Source: Chrysomallon squamiferum
Lineage: Eukaryota > Mollusca > Gastropoda > Neomphalida > Peltospiridae
Length of the DNA stretch: 64,000 nt
Direction of reading: 5' to 3'
Assembly: GCA_012295275.1 (NCBI GenBank)
Contig: CM022665.1
Coordinates: forward strand, 26,632,946-26,696,945
A model generated the notes under the pieces. It did not search any database. It was given only the letters and a program-made list of their open reading frames with translations, and was not told the DNA's origin. A program made the translations under genes and the position numbers. Shown piece by piece: positions 53,661 through 64,000 of the stretch (positions within the stretch are counted from its first letter, which is position 1; the number at the start of each line of letters is the position of its first letter).

Positions 53661-55512
53661 TTAATTCTTTGCAGCTTAACCTTATCAATGTTTGAAGATG
53701 GCATAAATGCCATGATTAGTTCATTTTAATAATAATTAGACAAATTTATTACCGTCTCTATCGCTTTCTACCTTGGTTCTTGCACAGTCTCGCACTACTT
53801 ACGTGCGATGCTCCACGGTACTCGGGCCGAGTTTATCACAGAATATTTCCTTTTTAATGACATAACATACGGAGAGAACTGAGACATGGGAGATAATGAG
53901 TGCAGGGAATGTCGCGTAGATTTATGACGAATATGTTTTATGAAGACCACCCTTAAAATTGGTGTCAGGAGATAATTATATGACCGAAATCAACCGTTTA
54001 CAATTAGGGGCAAAAATAAATAAATAAATTATTTATTTGTGTGGCTTTGTACAAGATAGGGAACGTACACCAAAAATAAAAGATACATTTGGCAGGATCT
54101 GTTACAGTAACACACACACACATAGCAAAATAGCCACATGAAATAAAAAAAGCCATATATGTCTTTCCAGTACAGGATTTACGATGGTTTATGGTCCAAT
54201 AAACCCTGGATCAATTGTTAGGAACAATAACTATATAGGTACGGCGTTTCAAAAAAAAAAAGAAAAGAAAAAAAAGATATTACTACCATTAGAAATTAGC
54301 TTAGCCGTAATAAAAAAAAATAGGAGCCTCATCACAGTGCACCAACAGAACTTAATCCGGCTTTGTTAAAAAATGACAAGCGTGTAAAATAGTTCATTTA
54401 CGAAGATTTACAAACGAAATTATTGCCACAGATTTGATTAATGAATGAAGTTTGTTTACTTCATTTTATTCGTTCAAAGTGTTAGCAGTGCGATTTGTAC
54501 TTCAATCTTACATATTTCACTATACCTTTCTTATCCTACGCCGTCATCCAAATTCATGAATAAATATTTATAATAAACACATCGGGTCATTTGACGTTAC
54601 AAACTCGGCTTTCCCACACTTCGTATTAAAGTAGCAAATGACAAACCCTAAACTTCGTATTAATATAACAACAACTAAATCTAACTTGGTATTAACATAT
54701 CAAGAAACTTAACCAAATAAATAAATAAATATTAAGATAACAAGTAACTAAATAAATCTGCATATTAACGAAGCGAGTGACTTGCTTGTTTGAGCTTTAT
54801 AATATTGACACACCAATAATTAATCCAAATTTCATACTATCATAGCCAATTATATCACCTCAGTGACCGATATCAGTAATTTTAATATTACAGTTTATTT
54901 GGATAAGGTTTCGTGCAACAAACAAACAAACAAACAAAAAGAATTTTACTTATTTGAAATTTAATGATCAGTATAGTAATGCCTTTTATAAATGGGACAT
55001 AAGTACTTTGCCTGATACAGAACAAAATGTGCTACTTTTGAAAAAAAAAAAAAAAAAAAAAAAAAAAACAAATACAACTATCTGAAGAAATAATAATGGT
55101 TTTCATATCCCTCTATTCATTTATTTATTATATTTATTTCTCACGAGGTATTATTTAATATTTTTATATACACTTATGGGACATAAATTCTCAATTTGTC
55201 CATTTCTGGGAGAAGGACGCAGTTGTAAAATGCCTCGAAGTTCATGGATATATCATATAATGAATGCATTAAATAGCTTTTATAAAACGTTTCTAAATAC
55301 TTAAATAAATAAATAAATAAATAAAAAAATTTCATACACTTATGTGCTACCATGTATGCATTCGTATGCTTTATGTGTATAATTTGTCTGGGAATGTCTA
55401 GCTTGCCTTAAATAAAATTTATAAAAAAATAAAAACAAAAACAAAAATAAAAAGCGTTATCTTTTATTTAATTATTTTACTACAAATTAAGTTGTCAAAA
55501 TCTCAATTACCG

Positions 55513-55740
55513 ACAGGTCTGTGGACGTTAACATCTTGATGGGCAGAAGGCAGTAGAAACCATGCAGGTGTTGCCGTCCTCTGTTCAGTTTTCTGTGACA
55601 AGGTCTCCAAAATCAGTGAACCTATGACATTCGTGCCATTTAGTGGCGATAAAACGCGGCGTGATTCCGCAGATGTTTCTCGGCGATAGTCGGGAAGACT
55701 TTCCGAGTGAGATCGTAAACCATCGTTCCTATCGGAGCAA
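55513..55740 (-). other. Unrecognised open stretch: possible exon or conserved element
   Basis: A minus-strand frame of about 80 codons in locally GC-richer sequence ends at CCTGTCG|GTAATTG, which fits a splice donor. It includes words such as SHSESLPDYRRE and VNVHRPVG that I do not recognise. A stop lies just upstream in frame, and no strong acceptor with a pyrimidine tract is visible. The plus strand is also open over much of it, so a noncoding regulatory island is equally likely. Confidence 0.25.
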
Positions 55741-56559
55741 TACCGTATCAAACTGCTCGTTTTCCAGTGATAAACTCGAGATATTTACATTGTTGACGAT
55801 TCATGGACCTCCTCATCTTCTGCTTTTGCCCCGAGATCGGCCGAGATTGTAATGAAAATGCCACATACAATTTAACTAAACGTGTTAGCTTGTGACTGGG
55901 GTTACATCCAGTGATATATGTGTACCGAATAAAACACGCTTTAGTAATACGATACCACCGTGGTTATATATGTGAACCGAACATTATCTTTATGGAATCC
56001 ATCCAAACTCGGCAATCTCCTTTTTCTGCAATTATGCAGTTTATTTGGTGCGATGTTATATATTTTTTCTTTCTGTTTTAGTTATTGGGTGGGCTTATTT
56101 TATTTTATTGCATTTTATAAAATATTTTATTTTATTTTATTTTATTTATTAATATTATTTATTATTATTATTGTTATTATTATTATTTTATTTTTATATA
56201 TTTTAAACAACAACAACAACAATAATAATAATAATAATAATAGTAAATTCAAAAACATATTAATTTAAGGAAGAGCAAAGAAGCACTAATGCTTTATTAA
56301 TCAATTTACTTGGTCTTTAGATTAATTCATCTTGATTTACATTATTATGCATAAACTGATTTTGATATGGTTAATAACCGTGGTTATTGAAAATGAGTGA
56401 AGTCAAGCATATATTACATTTTTGTTCTTCACCTTCAACTTGACTTTTTGTATATCAGACGAACTGATTAACTTAATCTAAATGAATATTCGTACAATAA
56501 TTACCATGAACAAATCTCTTTAAAAACAAAAAATGTGACAACAGAAATTTGTAAAAGTT

Positions 56560-56860
56560 CTTTACTTTTTTTTTTATTGGCCTGCATAAGCCACCCACCG
56601 CCATATACATGTCGTGTCAGCCGTCTGCTGTTTATAATGTACACCGATAATATCACGCGACATCGTTGTGTCAGAATGATAATGCTCTTACTGTGTTTAT
56701 TAACGTACATAGTAGATGTTCGGCAACTCGCGCCATTTGTAAATAAACATCACTAGAGTGTAAATGGGCTGTCACAAGCAGACGATACCGCAGAGAAGGT
56801 AGCAATTAACGGCTCGAACTGAGGGCCACGTAAAAGCTTTAGCCATAATGATATAATACT
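56560..56860. promoter_or_regulatory. Candidate regulatory island with a forkhead-type site
   Basis: About 300 bases of non-repetitive, CpG-containing sequence in a repeat-rich desert. It includes GTAAATAAACA at 56739-56749, an excellent forkhead-type motif. No coding frame is convincing. Regulatory function is inferred from composition and position upstream of the homeobox gene. Confidence 0.35.
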
Positions 56861-58260
56861 AATGAGTGCATTGCTTTCTTTTTATTGATAAAATGTTCTT
56901 TCCTTATTTATATTTATGCGGTATAAATGCCAGGCTTCTTACAGATAAAATCAAGACATGACGGAATTATTTTTACGGGCTTTTATTTCTCAATTTCTGA
57001 TAAGTACGTACAACGTTTAAATGATATGCGGGGTTATCTCCTCAAAGAAAATGAATTCGTTGTAACACCTGCTTAATTAAATATCGTAATGAGATGCTCG
57101 AAAAACTGGGCTGACATTTGTTTTTTATTTTAATTTTATTTAATGGTATTCTTTACGTAGAATTTTTAAAGATTTTATTTTTTACAACAACAACAACAAT
57201 AATAATAATAATAATAATAAATTAAAACCTTAAAGAATTCTTGATAAAGAATACATATAATAAAAAAAAACGTTGTTTACACACATACACACACACACAC
57301 ACAAACAAACACACAAACACACACACACACACACACAAAAATAAATAAAACTTATATTTGTTATTTTTAAAATGACACATAATTTGACAAATGAAATAAA
57401 ATACTCTCCTTATTATTACTAGTTCAATATACCTTTGATTTATTTACGTTCGAATGTTTGCTATTTTTTAAATATATAAACTAAAAAAAAAAAAAAATAA
57501 AAAAAAAAAAATAATAATAATAATAATAATAATATAAAATAAATAAATGAATATATAAAAATAAATAAAATAAAATAAAATAAAATAAAATAAATAAATA
57601 AAATAATTAAATAAAACTCAATAAATCAATATTTTTTTTTTTTTTTTTTTTTTTAATATTAATTAAAAAAAATACTATTAAAATATGTTCCTTATTAGGC
57701 TTACATTTGTTTGAATATAATCTTTTATATCTATTTATATAGTTTATATCGCCTTTCTAATATATTGGCTTTATAACAGTGATATATATTAAGTCGCTCC
57801 AGATTCCGATTCAGTTTTACGGGGGATGGAAGTTTTTTTTTTTTTTTTTTTCAGTTTTCCTGTAAATAAATAAATTAAATACAACAAAACAAAACAAAAC
57901 AAAACACTTTCGGATAGATAATAAATTTAAAATAACAATAAATTACTGACAATGTTATCATAACTTTGATTCCTCTAGTTTTATATGCAGTGACTTTACA
58001 TGACTTATTATATATGACTTATAATACTGTATATTCTTCTATGCTTATGAGTGACACGACTTAAAGAAATATTAATAAACTGCTTTAACTACTAGACGTA
58101 TAACGATCAGTCTCTCTCTGTATTTACTTGCAAATGTTATTCAGCTGTCATATTTTACTGGTATTTCAAAAGGTTGATAACTCTAGTAATAAAAAGTCAG
58201 AAGTATAAAATATATAAGCCTATTTAACCCACATTAATTTGGGCTTTTATCTTGCAGAGC

Positions 58261-58295
<35 letters not shown>

Positions 58296-59679
58296 CTATT
58301 TCACGTTATTTTTACTTCTTTAAAAAACAAAAAACAAACAAAACTGATAGAAAGTAAGGAAAAAAATAGAATAGAAAAAGATAAGAAAGTGGAATATATA
58401 TATAGATAGATAGATATATAGACACACACACACACATATATATACACTGTTATAGAAAAAAGAATGAATGAAAGAAAAAGAAAGAAAAAACAAAGAAGAA
58501 AAAAGTAAAAAAAAAAAGTACATTAATTAAAACAGAAGTTTTCTCACAGGAGAAAATATTTGGTTTGTTCGTATCACTTTCCTAACAGGACACACCATTT
58601 TTAGTATTGTTAGAAAAATTAATACAGTTCTAATTTCTGAAGTGGAAAAACGAAAAAACATTAAAGAAACAAATAAAAAAAACAAATACAAAAACAAAAA
58701 AAACTGTTCGTGTCTCTTGAATGATTATCATTCTTCAGAGACCTTCTTCTTAATTATTATTTTTACTTTTTGTGCATCCGCAGTTATTGAATTTTTTCTC
58801 ACGTACCACAGTTTGAATACTTCTGAATTAAAAAAATTATGATAAAAAAATTATGAATCAAAAGGTCGAGTTCTGTATTTATTGTGCTCAGTTTGTCAAA
58901 ATCCGATTCTGTCAAATTCCTTTCATTTGGTTTGTGTTAACAGAAAATTAATTCATCATTGAGTTGACTCGTGATAGTAATGTGTTTGTTGTTTAGCTAT
59001 TCAAACCACATTTAAATTCAATTGGCTTCCCGCGCGCCTATGCATTCGGCGAGACAGTGTCAGCCTAATGACATATGGCGGGAATTTGTTCCCCGTTATT
59101 GACACGAGAGAGAAATGAGGTGATCATTATTATTATTGTAGTTAATTGTATTAATTTATTTTAAATACGACACCATTCACGTAACTAATTACTTGATGTC
59201 ATAGTTACATCATAAACTTGTTCATGTGGTAAACACTTGTGATGAACTTTCCGGTATTCTGATACTCAGCTGAGGAGTATTTGAAGACTCTTCAACACCA
59301 TACCATCTGTGATATCGACAACTACTGCAACTACTACAGCTACTAATTCTACTCTTACTACTGCTGCAACTTATAATAACAGTAATATAATGAGGATGAT
59401 GATGATGATGATGATGATGATATAAAACACAAAAGAATATAATCTACTTATTATGTATACATACATACATACACACACACATACATAAATACATACATCG
59501 ATTCATACATACACACACACATGCGTACATATATGGGATTGTTTTTGGATGTGTATATCTCTGTGTATGTATGTGGGTTCCTAAAATGAACTGACATTTT
59601 TTATTATTTATTCAGTATTCTTTAACTTTGTGAGAAATTTGTAAAAATGACTAACGAATTTTTCATTTCCGCTCTTTAA

Positions 59680-59888
59680 ATAATAATAATAATAACAATA
59701 ATAATAATAATAACAACAACAACAATAATAACAATAATAATAATAACAATAATAATAAAAACAACAACAATAATAATAACAATATTAATAATAACAATAA
59801 TAACAATAACAATATTAATAATAACAACAACAATAATAATAATAATAACAATAACAATAACAATAACAATAATAACAATAACAATAAC

Positions 59889-59931
<43 letters not shown>

Positions 59932-59932
59932 T
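59680..59932. repeat. (AAT/AAC)n trinucleotide repeat
   Basis: About 250 bases of mixed AAT and AAC units. Read on the minus strand it gives an open poly-leucine frame, which is not a gene. A (GAT)n block at about 59393-59420 and ACATAC-type repeats at about 59453-59530 lie just upstream. Confidence 0.97.
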
Positions 59933-60059
59933 CTTTTAAAACAGGTTTTAATAACAGCTGAACCCTGCCAACGATCCCAAGGAATAATAATCATGTCACG
60001 ACCAAATAAACATCTTAATTTATCGACTTTTACTTATTAGCTTTAAGAACAGTAACACG

Positions 60060-60430
60060 GTACACCTGATGGAAATTTTGTTGACAGAACAACCCAATCA
60101 ATGTCAGTCTGAAGCCGCAGATCTAGCTCAAACAATGACTCCACGTCTGAACCGAATTAACCCTGTGAAGCGTTGCGCTCCCATGGGGAGAGGTTTTATC
60201 GCGGTCACCAGGGGAGGCAACCACACCAATAACGGTGTTTCGACCACGTCGCCGTCGGTCCCCACTGGAAGTGACACTTGTTACATACTATGACGGTAAC
60301 TGGTTAATTGAGAGCAGGGACTCTTCATTAATTTTAATCGGATTCGCGAGAGCGTTTTTCAATTAAGTAGCGTGATTTACGGCGGCAAAATTCTCTGACG
60401 ATTTATCACGAGACGAATAAAAGTTACTTA
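60060..60430. promoter_or_regulatory. Candidate regulatory island upstream of HLX
   Basis: About 370 bases of complex sequence with many CpGs, homeodomain-type TTAATT cores (near 60305 and 60330) and no repeats. A 74-codon frame starts at 60069, but it has no family resemblance and no splice context. An enhancer is plausible but unproven. Confidence 0.35.
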
Positions 60431-60515
60431 AAATACGAAGCATTACTTGAATGTGTAATGATATCGCTACATTTTATTGTGACCGTATTTATCAGGTGTC
60501 ATTTATAAGTGTGTG

Positions 60516-60567
60516 TTTGTGTTGTGTGTGTGTGTGTGCGTGTGTGTGTGGGGAGGGTGTAAATATT

Positions 60568-60602
<35 letters not shown>
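60516..60602. repeat. (TG)n microsatellite
   Basis: Interrupted TG tract with a pure run near 60571-60602. Confidence 0.95.
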
Positions 60603-60603
<1 letters not shown>

Positions 60604-61262
60604 GTTAGTGCATATGTATGTGTTTGTGGTATAATAGTTAAAAGAGGAAACCGGCTGCTGCCTTTCCCATGGCAGCAGTAAATGACCCTTTACGTGTACC
60701 TTCCCTTACCCAGGGAAACTCTTACTACGGCTTCTGCAACTCTCTTGTCGTTGACGTCTGGTTCGAGCGGTCTGTAAACCAAGACATGGACTGATGAGGA
60801 TAGATCCTGATACTAATCACTTATAAGGCCAAAGAAGTACGCACAGATCACTGAACAAAACTAGGAATCTATAATCTTCAGTAATAATGAAGAAGTTATA
60901 TTTTATTAAAGGAAAATAATTTAAATTAACAAATAAATTAATAATTATTACCACAATAATGACGAAGGAGTTAAAGTTTAATTTCTAATAAACATTAAAA
61001 AAGCTGCAATTTGAAACCACGAATATAATTTTAATTTTAAATTTTTACTTACTAGTTCTTGGGAAAAACAAATTCATATACACGCTGTTTTAATTTTATT
61101 TGAAATTTATATCAGTTTTGGAGCCAGCCGTCGATTTCAGTATGAAAATCACCTTTAACCACTTTAACATTATAATTTTTTTGCTTCATTTAATTTTATC
61201 TTATCTTATCTTATCTTATTTCATTTGAATTCATTTTATTTCTTTTTTATTATTTATTTGTT

Positions 61263-61263
61263 T

Positions 61264-61299
<36 letters not shown>

Positions 61300-61303
61300 T
61301 TTT
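61263..61303. repeat. (TTTA)n repeat
   Basis: About ten TTTA/TTAT units following TTATC and related AT-rich repeats. Confidence 0.9.
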
Positions 61304-61989
61304 TCGCCTTTTTCTTTATTATTTTTGTAAACTTTAGAAGCAGCGCAGGAAAGAATCTGCGTGATAGAGTTGTTTATTTCTTTCTGAATTAATGGACTTT
61401 TGACAGGATAATTTCACTTAATATTTAAAACAATTTTTGAAATAAAAGATATATATTCCAAAAAATCTAACAACTTCTTAAGTAATAAAAAAAAAATTCA
61501 TAGCCTCACTTAAAAGAATAAGTACACTTTTCAACTTTAAATTTTATTTTTGAAAAAAAAAAAAAACTTCAAGAAAATCGTCATCGGAGGACAATAAATG
61601 TTCATTCGGTACATATCACTTGGTAGTAAAAATACATTTTTATAATCTGCTTATCACCATGAAGACTAAACGTATACACCCAAAGAGTGTATAAAGTATA
61701 TACAGACATCACATGAACAGATGCTACTTTTCAAAGCCGTGACCACATCGTTGTAGCCAAAAAAAAAAAAAAAAAAATTTTAAAAAATATTTCGACATCT
61801 GCGATTTCTCCACATCGCTGGGGAACCCTCGGGATAATCTGAATGTGTATAAACTTACCTCACGTTTTAAGTGATGCGATTCATAATGGTGTGACATAGA
61901 CTTTTGATTAATTCAGTACGACATGAATGCGATACAATTAGCCGTGTAACGAAAGCCCCACACAAAGCGACCAGGCTACTCAAGGACGA

Positions 61990-62065
61990 TAAGGCGATAA
62001 TTACTTTCTAATTGATAGCTTTTGCCTTCATAAAAATGGATGCGGTTTCTCTCGACCAATCAGAA
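61990..62065 (+). promoter_or_regulatory. Candidate proximal promoter of the HLX-like gene
   Basis: Within a GC-richer block there are homeodomain-type cores (ATAATTA and CTAATTG, about 61996-62017), a CATAAAAATGG stretch near 62030 that could act as a weak TATA, and a CCAAT box (62056-62060, in ACCAATCAG). The predicted start codon is about 330 bases downstream. The exact transcription start is not visible. Confidence 0.4.
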
Positions 62066-62390
62066 CGCAGTTTAACAATAACGATTCCTGATTGCCTTCA
62101 CACGTGGGGTCTTGTAAACTTTCTCAAAGACACGGACGGATATTTCCATTTTGGATAACTTTTCTAGGCTTCGTTAACGGTATTTTCAAATTTAGGTCTA
62201 CGATCGAGAACAAGATAGTAGATTTTAAAAAAAAAAGAGAAAAAAAAAAGAGTAACTTTCTTTAGTTGTAACTGACATGGCTGTCATTTTCACGAGATAT
62301 GTATAATACATCAAAACATTTTAATGGAATTACTTTGAATAACCTATTTAATAGATGAATTTTAAAATTAATTTATAATTTATATTAAAA

Positions 62391-62784
62391 ATGTATTTAA
62401 GTACGTATGTGAACTGTATTACGACGCCGCCGACTATCGGTTACTGGGCTACGCTAAACCAGGACCAAATGAACGCAGTTTTCAAGAAAGGACAACATTC
62501 TTTCAACTTGACAGAAATTCTTCACCCATCTTCAGGAGCCGTGTCGCACCCGTACTCTACCCCAGCATTCACCTACGGAACGCCCAGACCGTCTCCACCG
62601 CTTTCTCCAAACGCTTCTGGTTTGGCCCCACTGCAGGCTTTGTGTACCTCCGGGGTCTCGGCTTTTCACCCCCGGGCTAAAACAAATGACAGACGAGAGA
62701 ACCCGTCCCAATCTTCCAGTCAGCTGAAGTTTGGAATTAGCCGAATACTGTCGGAAGATTTCGGCAAGACAAAAAATGAAAAGG
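62391..62784 (+). CDS. HLX: HLX/H2.0-like homeobox protein, first exon (partial gene)
   Basis: 131 codons plus one base, ending at donor G|GTAAAC. Two features identify it. HSFNLTEIL (37-44) after two lysines matches the N-terminal SFCIADIL motif of HLX. LKFGISRILSEDF (112-124) matches the LKFGIDRILSAEF motif just before the first intron of vertebrate HLX. Both are EH1-like, of the kind that binds Groucho/TLE co-repressors. The middle is Ser/Pro-rich, as usual for this region. The homeodomain and later exons lie beyond the window. HLX proteins are transcription factors active in mesoderm and gut development. The start is the only in-frame ATG upstream of the first motif that I see. Confidence 0.85.
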
Positions 62785-64000
62785 GTAAACGTTTTTGAGA
62801 ATTGTCTTAGATTATAATGACCGAAATATCTGCATTTCTATATCGAATCTGCATGAGTTTTTAATGTAGTACTTACGTGTATGCGTACATATATATTTTT
62901 AATTTATTTTTTAATTTTTATTATATGTCCTCTGGTTTGTTCAGGAATAGACGCAATCAAAAACAAAACTGTCTGGAATTTTGTCTTTTATTAATGATGA
63001 AATTTAAAACAGAAATATTGTTACGTTGATATAAAAATTTATCTACGTTTAATATAAATATAATATATAACAAAAACGATGGGGAAAAAAAAGAAAAGAA
63101 AAAAAAGAATGGAAAAGAAAAAAAGAATGAACTGAATACAAAATAGTAGAAAGTCAAAAAACATTTAAAATAATCAAAATCTTGTTTTGAATTTTAGCGT
63201 CTATAAGATATGAAATTATTTTAGTTAAGTAATAAATAAATAAATAAACAGCGACAACAGAAACAACAACAACAATAATAGTAGTAGTAGTAGTAGTAGT
63301 AGTAGTAATAATAATAATAATTATCTAAGAAAAAAAAAAAAAAAAAAAAAAAACAACAACACCAACCTACATTTTTATATTTTGCTGTGGATTTTGTTAA
63401 AACAGAACAATAGATTGTAATTCATTTATTTGTTTGTTTCTTTATATCTGCATGCAAACATATATCCATTTTAAACACTTTTTTTTTTGGGGGGGGGGAA
63501 TTGTCCAAAATAAAAAAAATAATAATAATAATAAATAAATAAATAAAAATCCTTGAACAGTTAATGGAAGATTTATTAAAATCTTTTAAATAATGTTACC
63601 CAGACAGCTTATTAAAAATGATTATGTAGCTGATATACCTGAAGGGTTAAATTTAAGTCTTTTTTCCTGATATTTTTATAGTTTCTTACATTTATGTTAA
63701 TATAAAGGTTGTAAAACTATCCAAACCGAAAACAGAGGTTGTCCTAAGAGCATTAAATGAAAAGTTAAGAAAATGATTAGAGTAGGTGTAATACAAATAA
63801 CACATTTAATATTTCTTTTACATTTATTATTTGGATTTTAATCTAATAATAATGAAACAGATAAATTTAAGGAGAGTGGGGAAATGAAAACGTTAATTTG
63901 CTATCGTAAAATGTATTTGAATAATGTCAGTAATGTAACATTTTAATCATGTATATTGTCAGCTGACAAGACTTAAATAAACAATAAACAATACAGCAAT
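62785..64000. other. First intron of the HLX-like gene (to window end)
   Basis: AT-rich sequence with GTA/AAT trinucleotide repeats (about 63279-63320), a poly-A run (about 63331-63352) and T/G homopolymers near 63480-63499. No homeodomain-coding exon is present before the window ends. Confidence 0.6.

Noticed and set aside
53371-53664. Phe/Tyr/Leu-rich open frame resembling a membrane protein
   Set aside because: Composition artefact of the T-rich tract.
57180-57620. Possible CRISPR-like or satellite array
   Set aside because: Only ordinary AAT/CA/TAAAA simple repeats without spacers of regular length.
59663-59932. Open frame of almost pure leucine on the minus strand
   Set aside because: It is the translation of an AAT/AAC trinucleotide repeat, with no splice or start context.
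60650-60850. Possible tRNA or structured RNA (CTGCTGCC...GGCAGCAG hairpin)
   Set aside because: Only one 8-bp stem is visible; no A/B box or cloverleaf could be built.

Overview
This is an animal nuclear genome window. Genes are split by GT-AG introns, mostly a few hundred bases to 1 kb, inside AT-rich sequence full of microsatellites. The gene set (trifunctional MTHFD1, PRDX5, TTC13, a peripherin/ROM1-like tetraspanin, an HLX homeobox gene) and the compact introns fit a lophotrochozoan invertebrate, perhaps a mollusc. The phylum is an inference and weakly held.

Layout from left to right. About 1-2.9 kb is intergenic, with two microsatellites and a hAT-type MITE. 2.9-5.9 kb (+) holds a four-exon AlkD-like DNA alkylation-repair gene (289 aa). 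7.7-22.3 kb (-) holds a 24-exon MTHFD1 gene (934 aa) whose introns contain a mariner-type MITE, a LINE remnant, a minisatellite made from a splice junction, and a premature stop plus poly(A) signals that could release the dehydrogenase/cyclohydrolase half alone. 25.9-29.5 kb (-) is a six-exon PRDX5 (189 aa). 30.8-31.6 kb (+) is a very divergent histone H2A-like gene. It converges on a four-exon peripherin-like tetraspanin (31.7-33.8 kb, -, 496 aa) whose long tail carries repeated YAN[I/V] tyrosine motifs. 34.9-49.7 kb (+) is a 25-exon TTC13 (856 aa). 49.7-62.4 kb has no convincing gene: it is simple repeats and a T-rich tract, broken by islands of more complex, CpG-containing sequence. At 62.4 kb (+) the first exon of an HLX/H2.0-type homeobox gene begins; its homeodomain lies beyond the window.

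The genes do not form a pathway. MTHFD1 supplies one-carbon folates, PRDX5 reduces peroxides, and the AlkD-like protein probably repairs alkylated DNA. TTC13 and the tetraspanin share a divergent, roughly 1 kb intergenic region with CRE-like sites. The complex islands upstream of HLX are natural enhancer candidates for that developmental gene.

Exon boundaries were worked out by hand from reading-frame continuity, GT/AG sites and remembered family sequences. All phases close for the five complete genes. No alignment, transcript or database check was possible.
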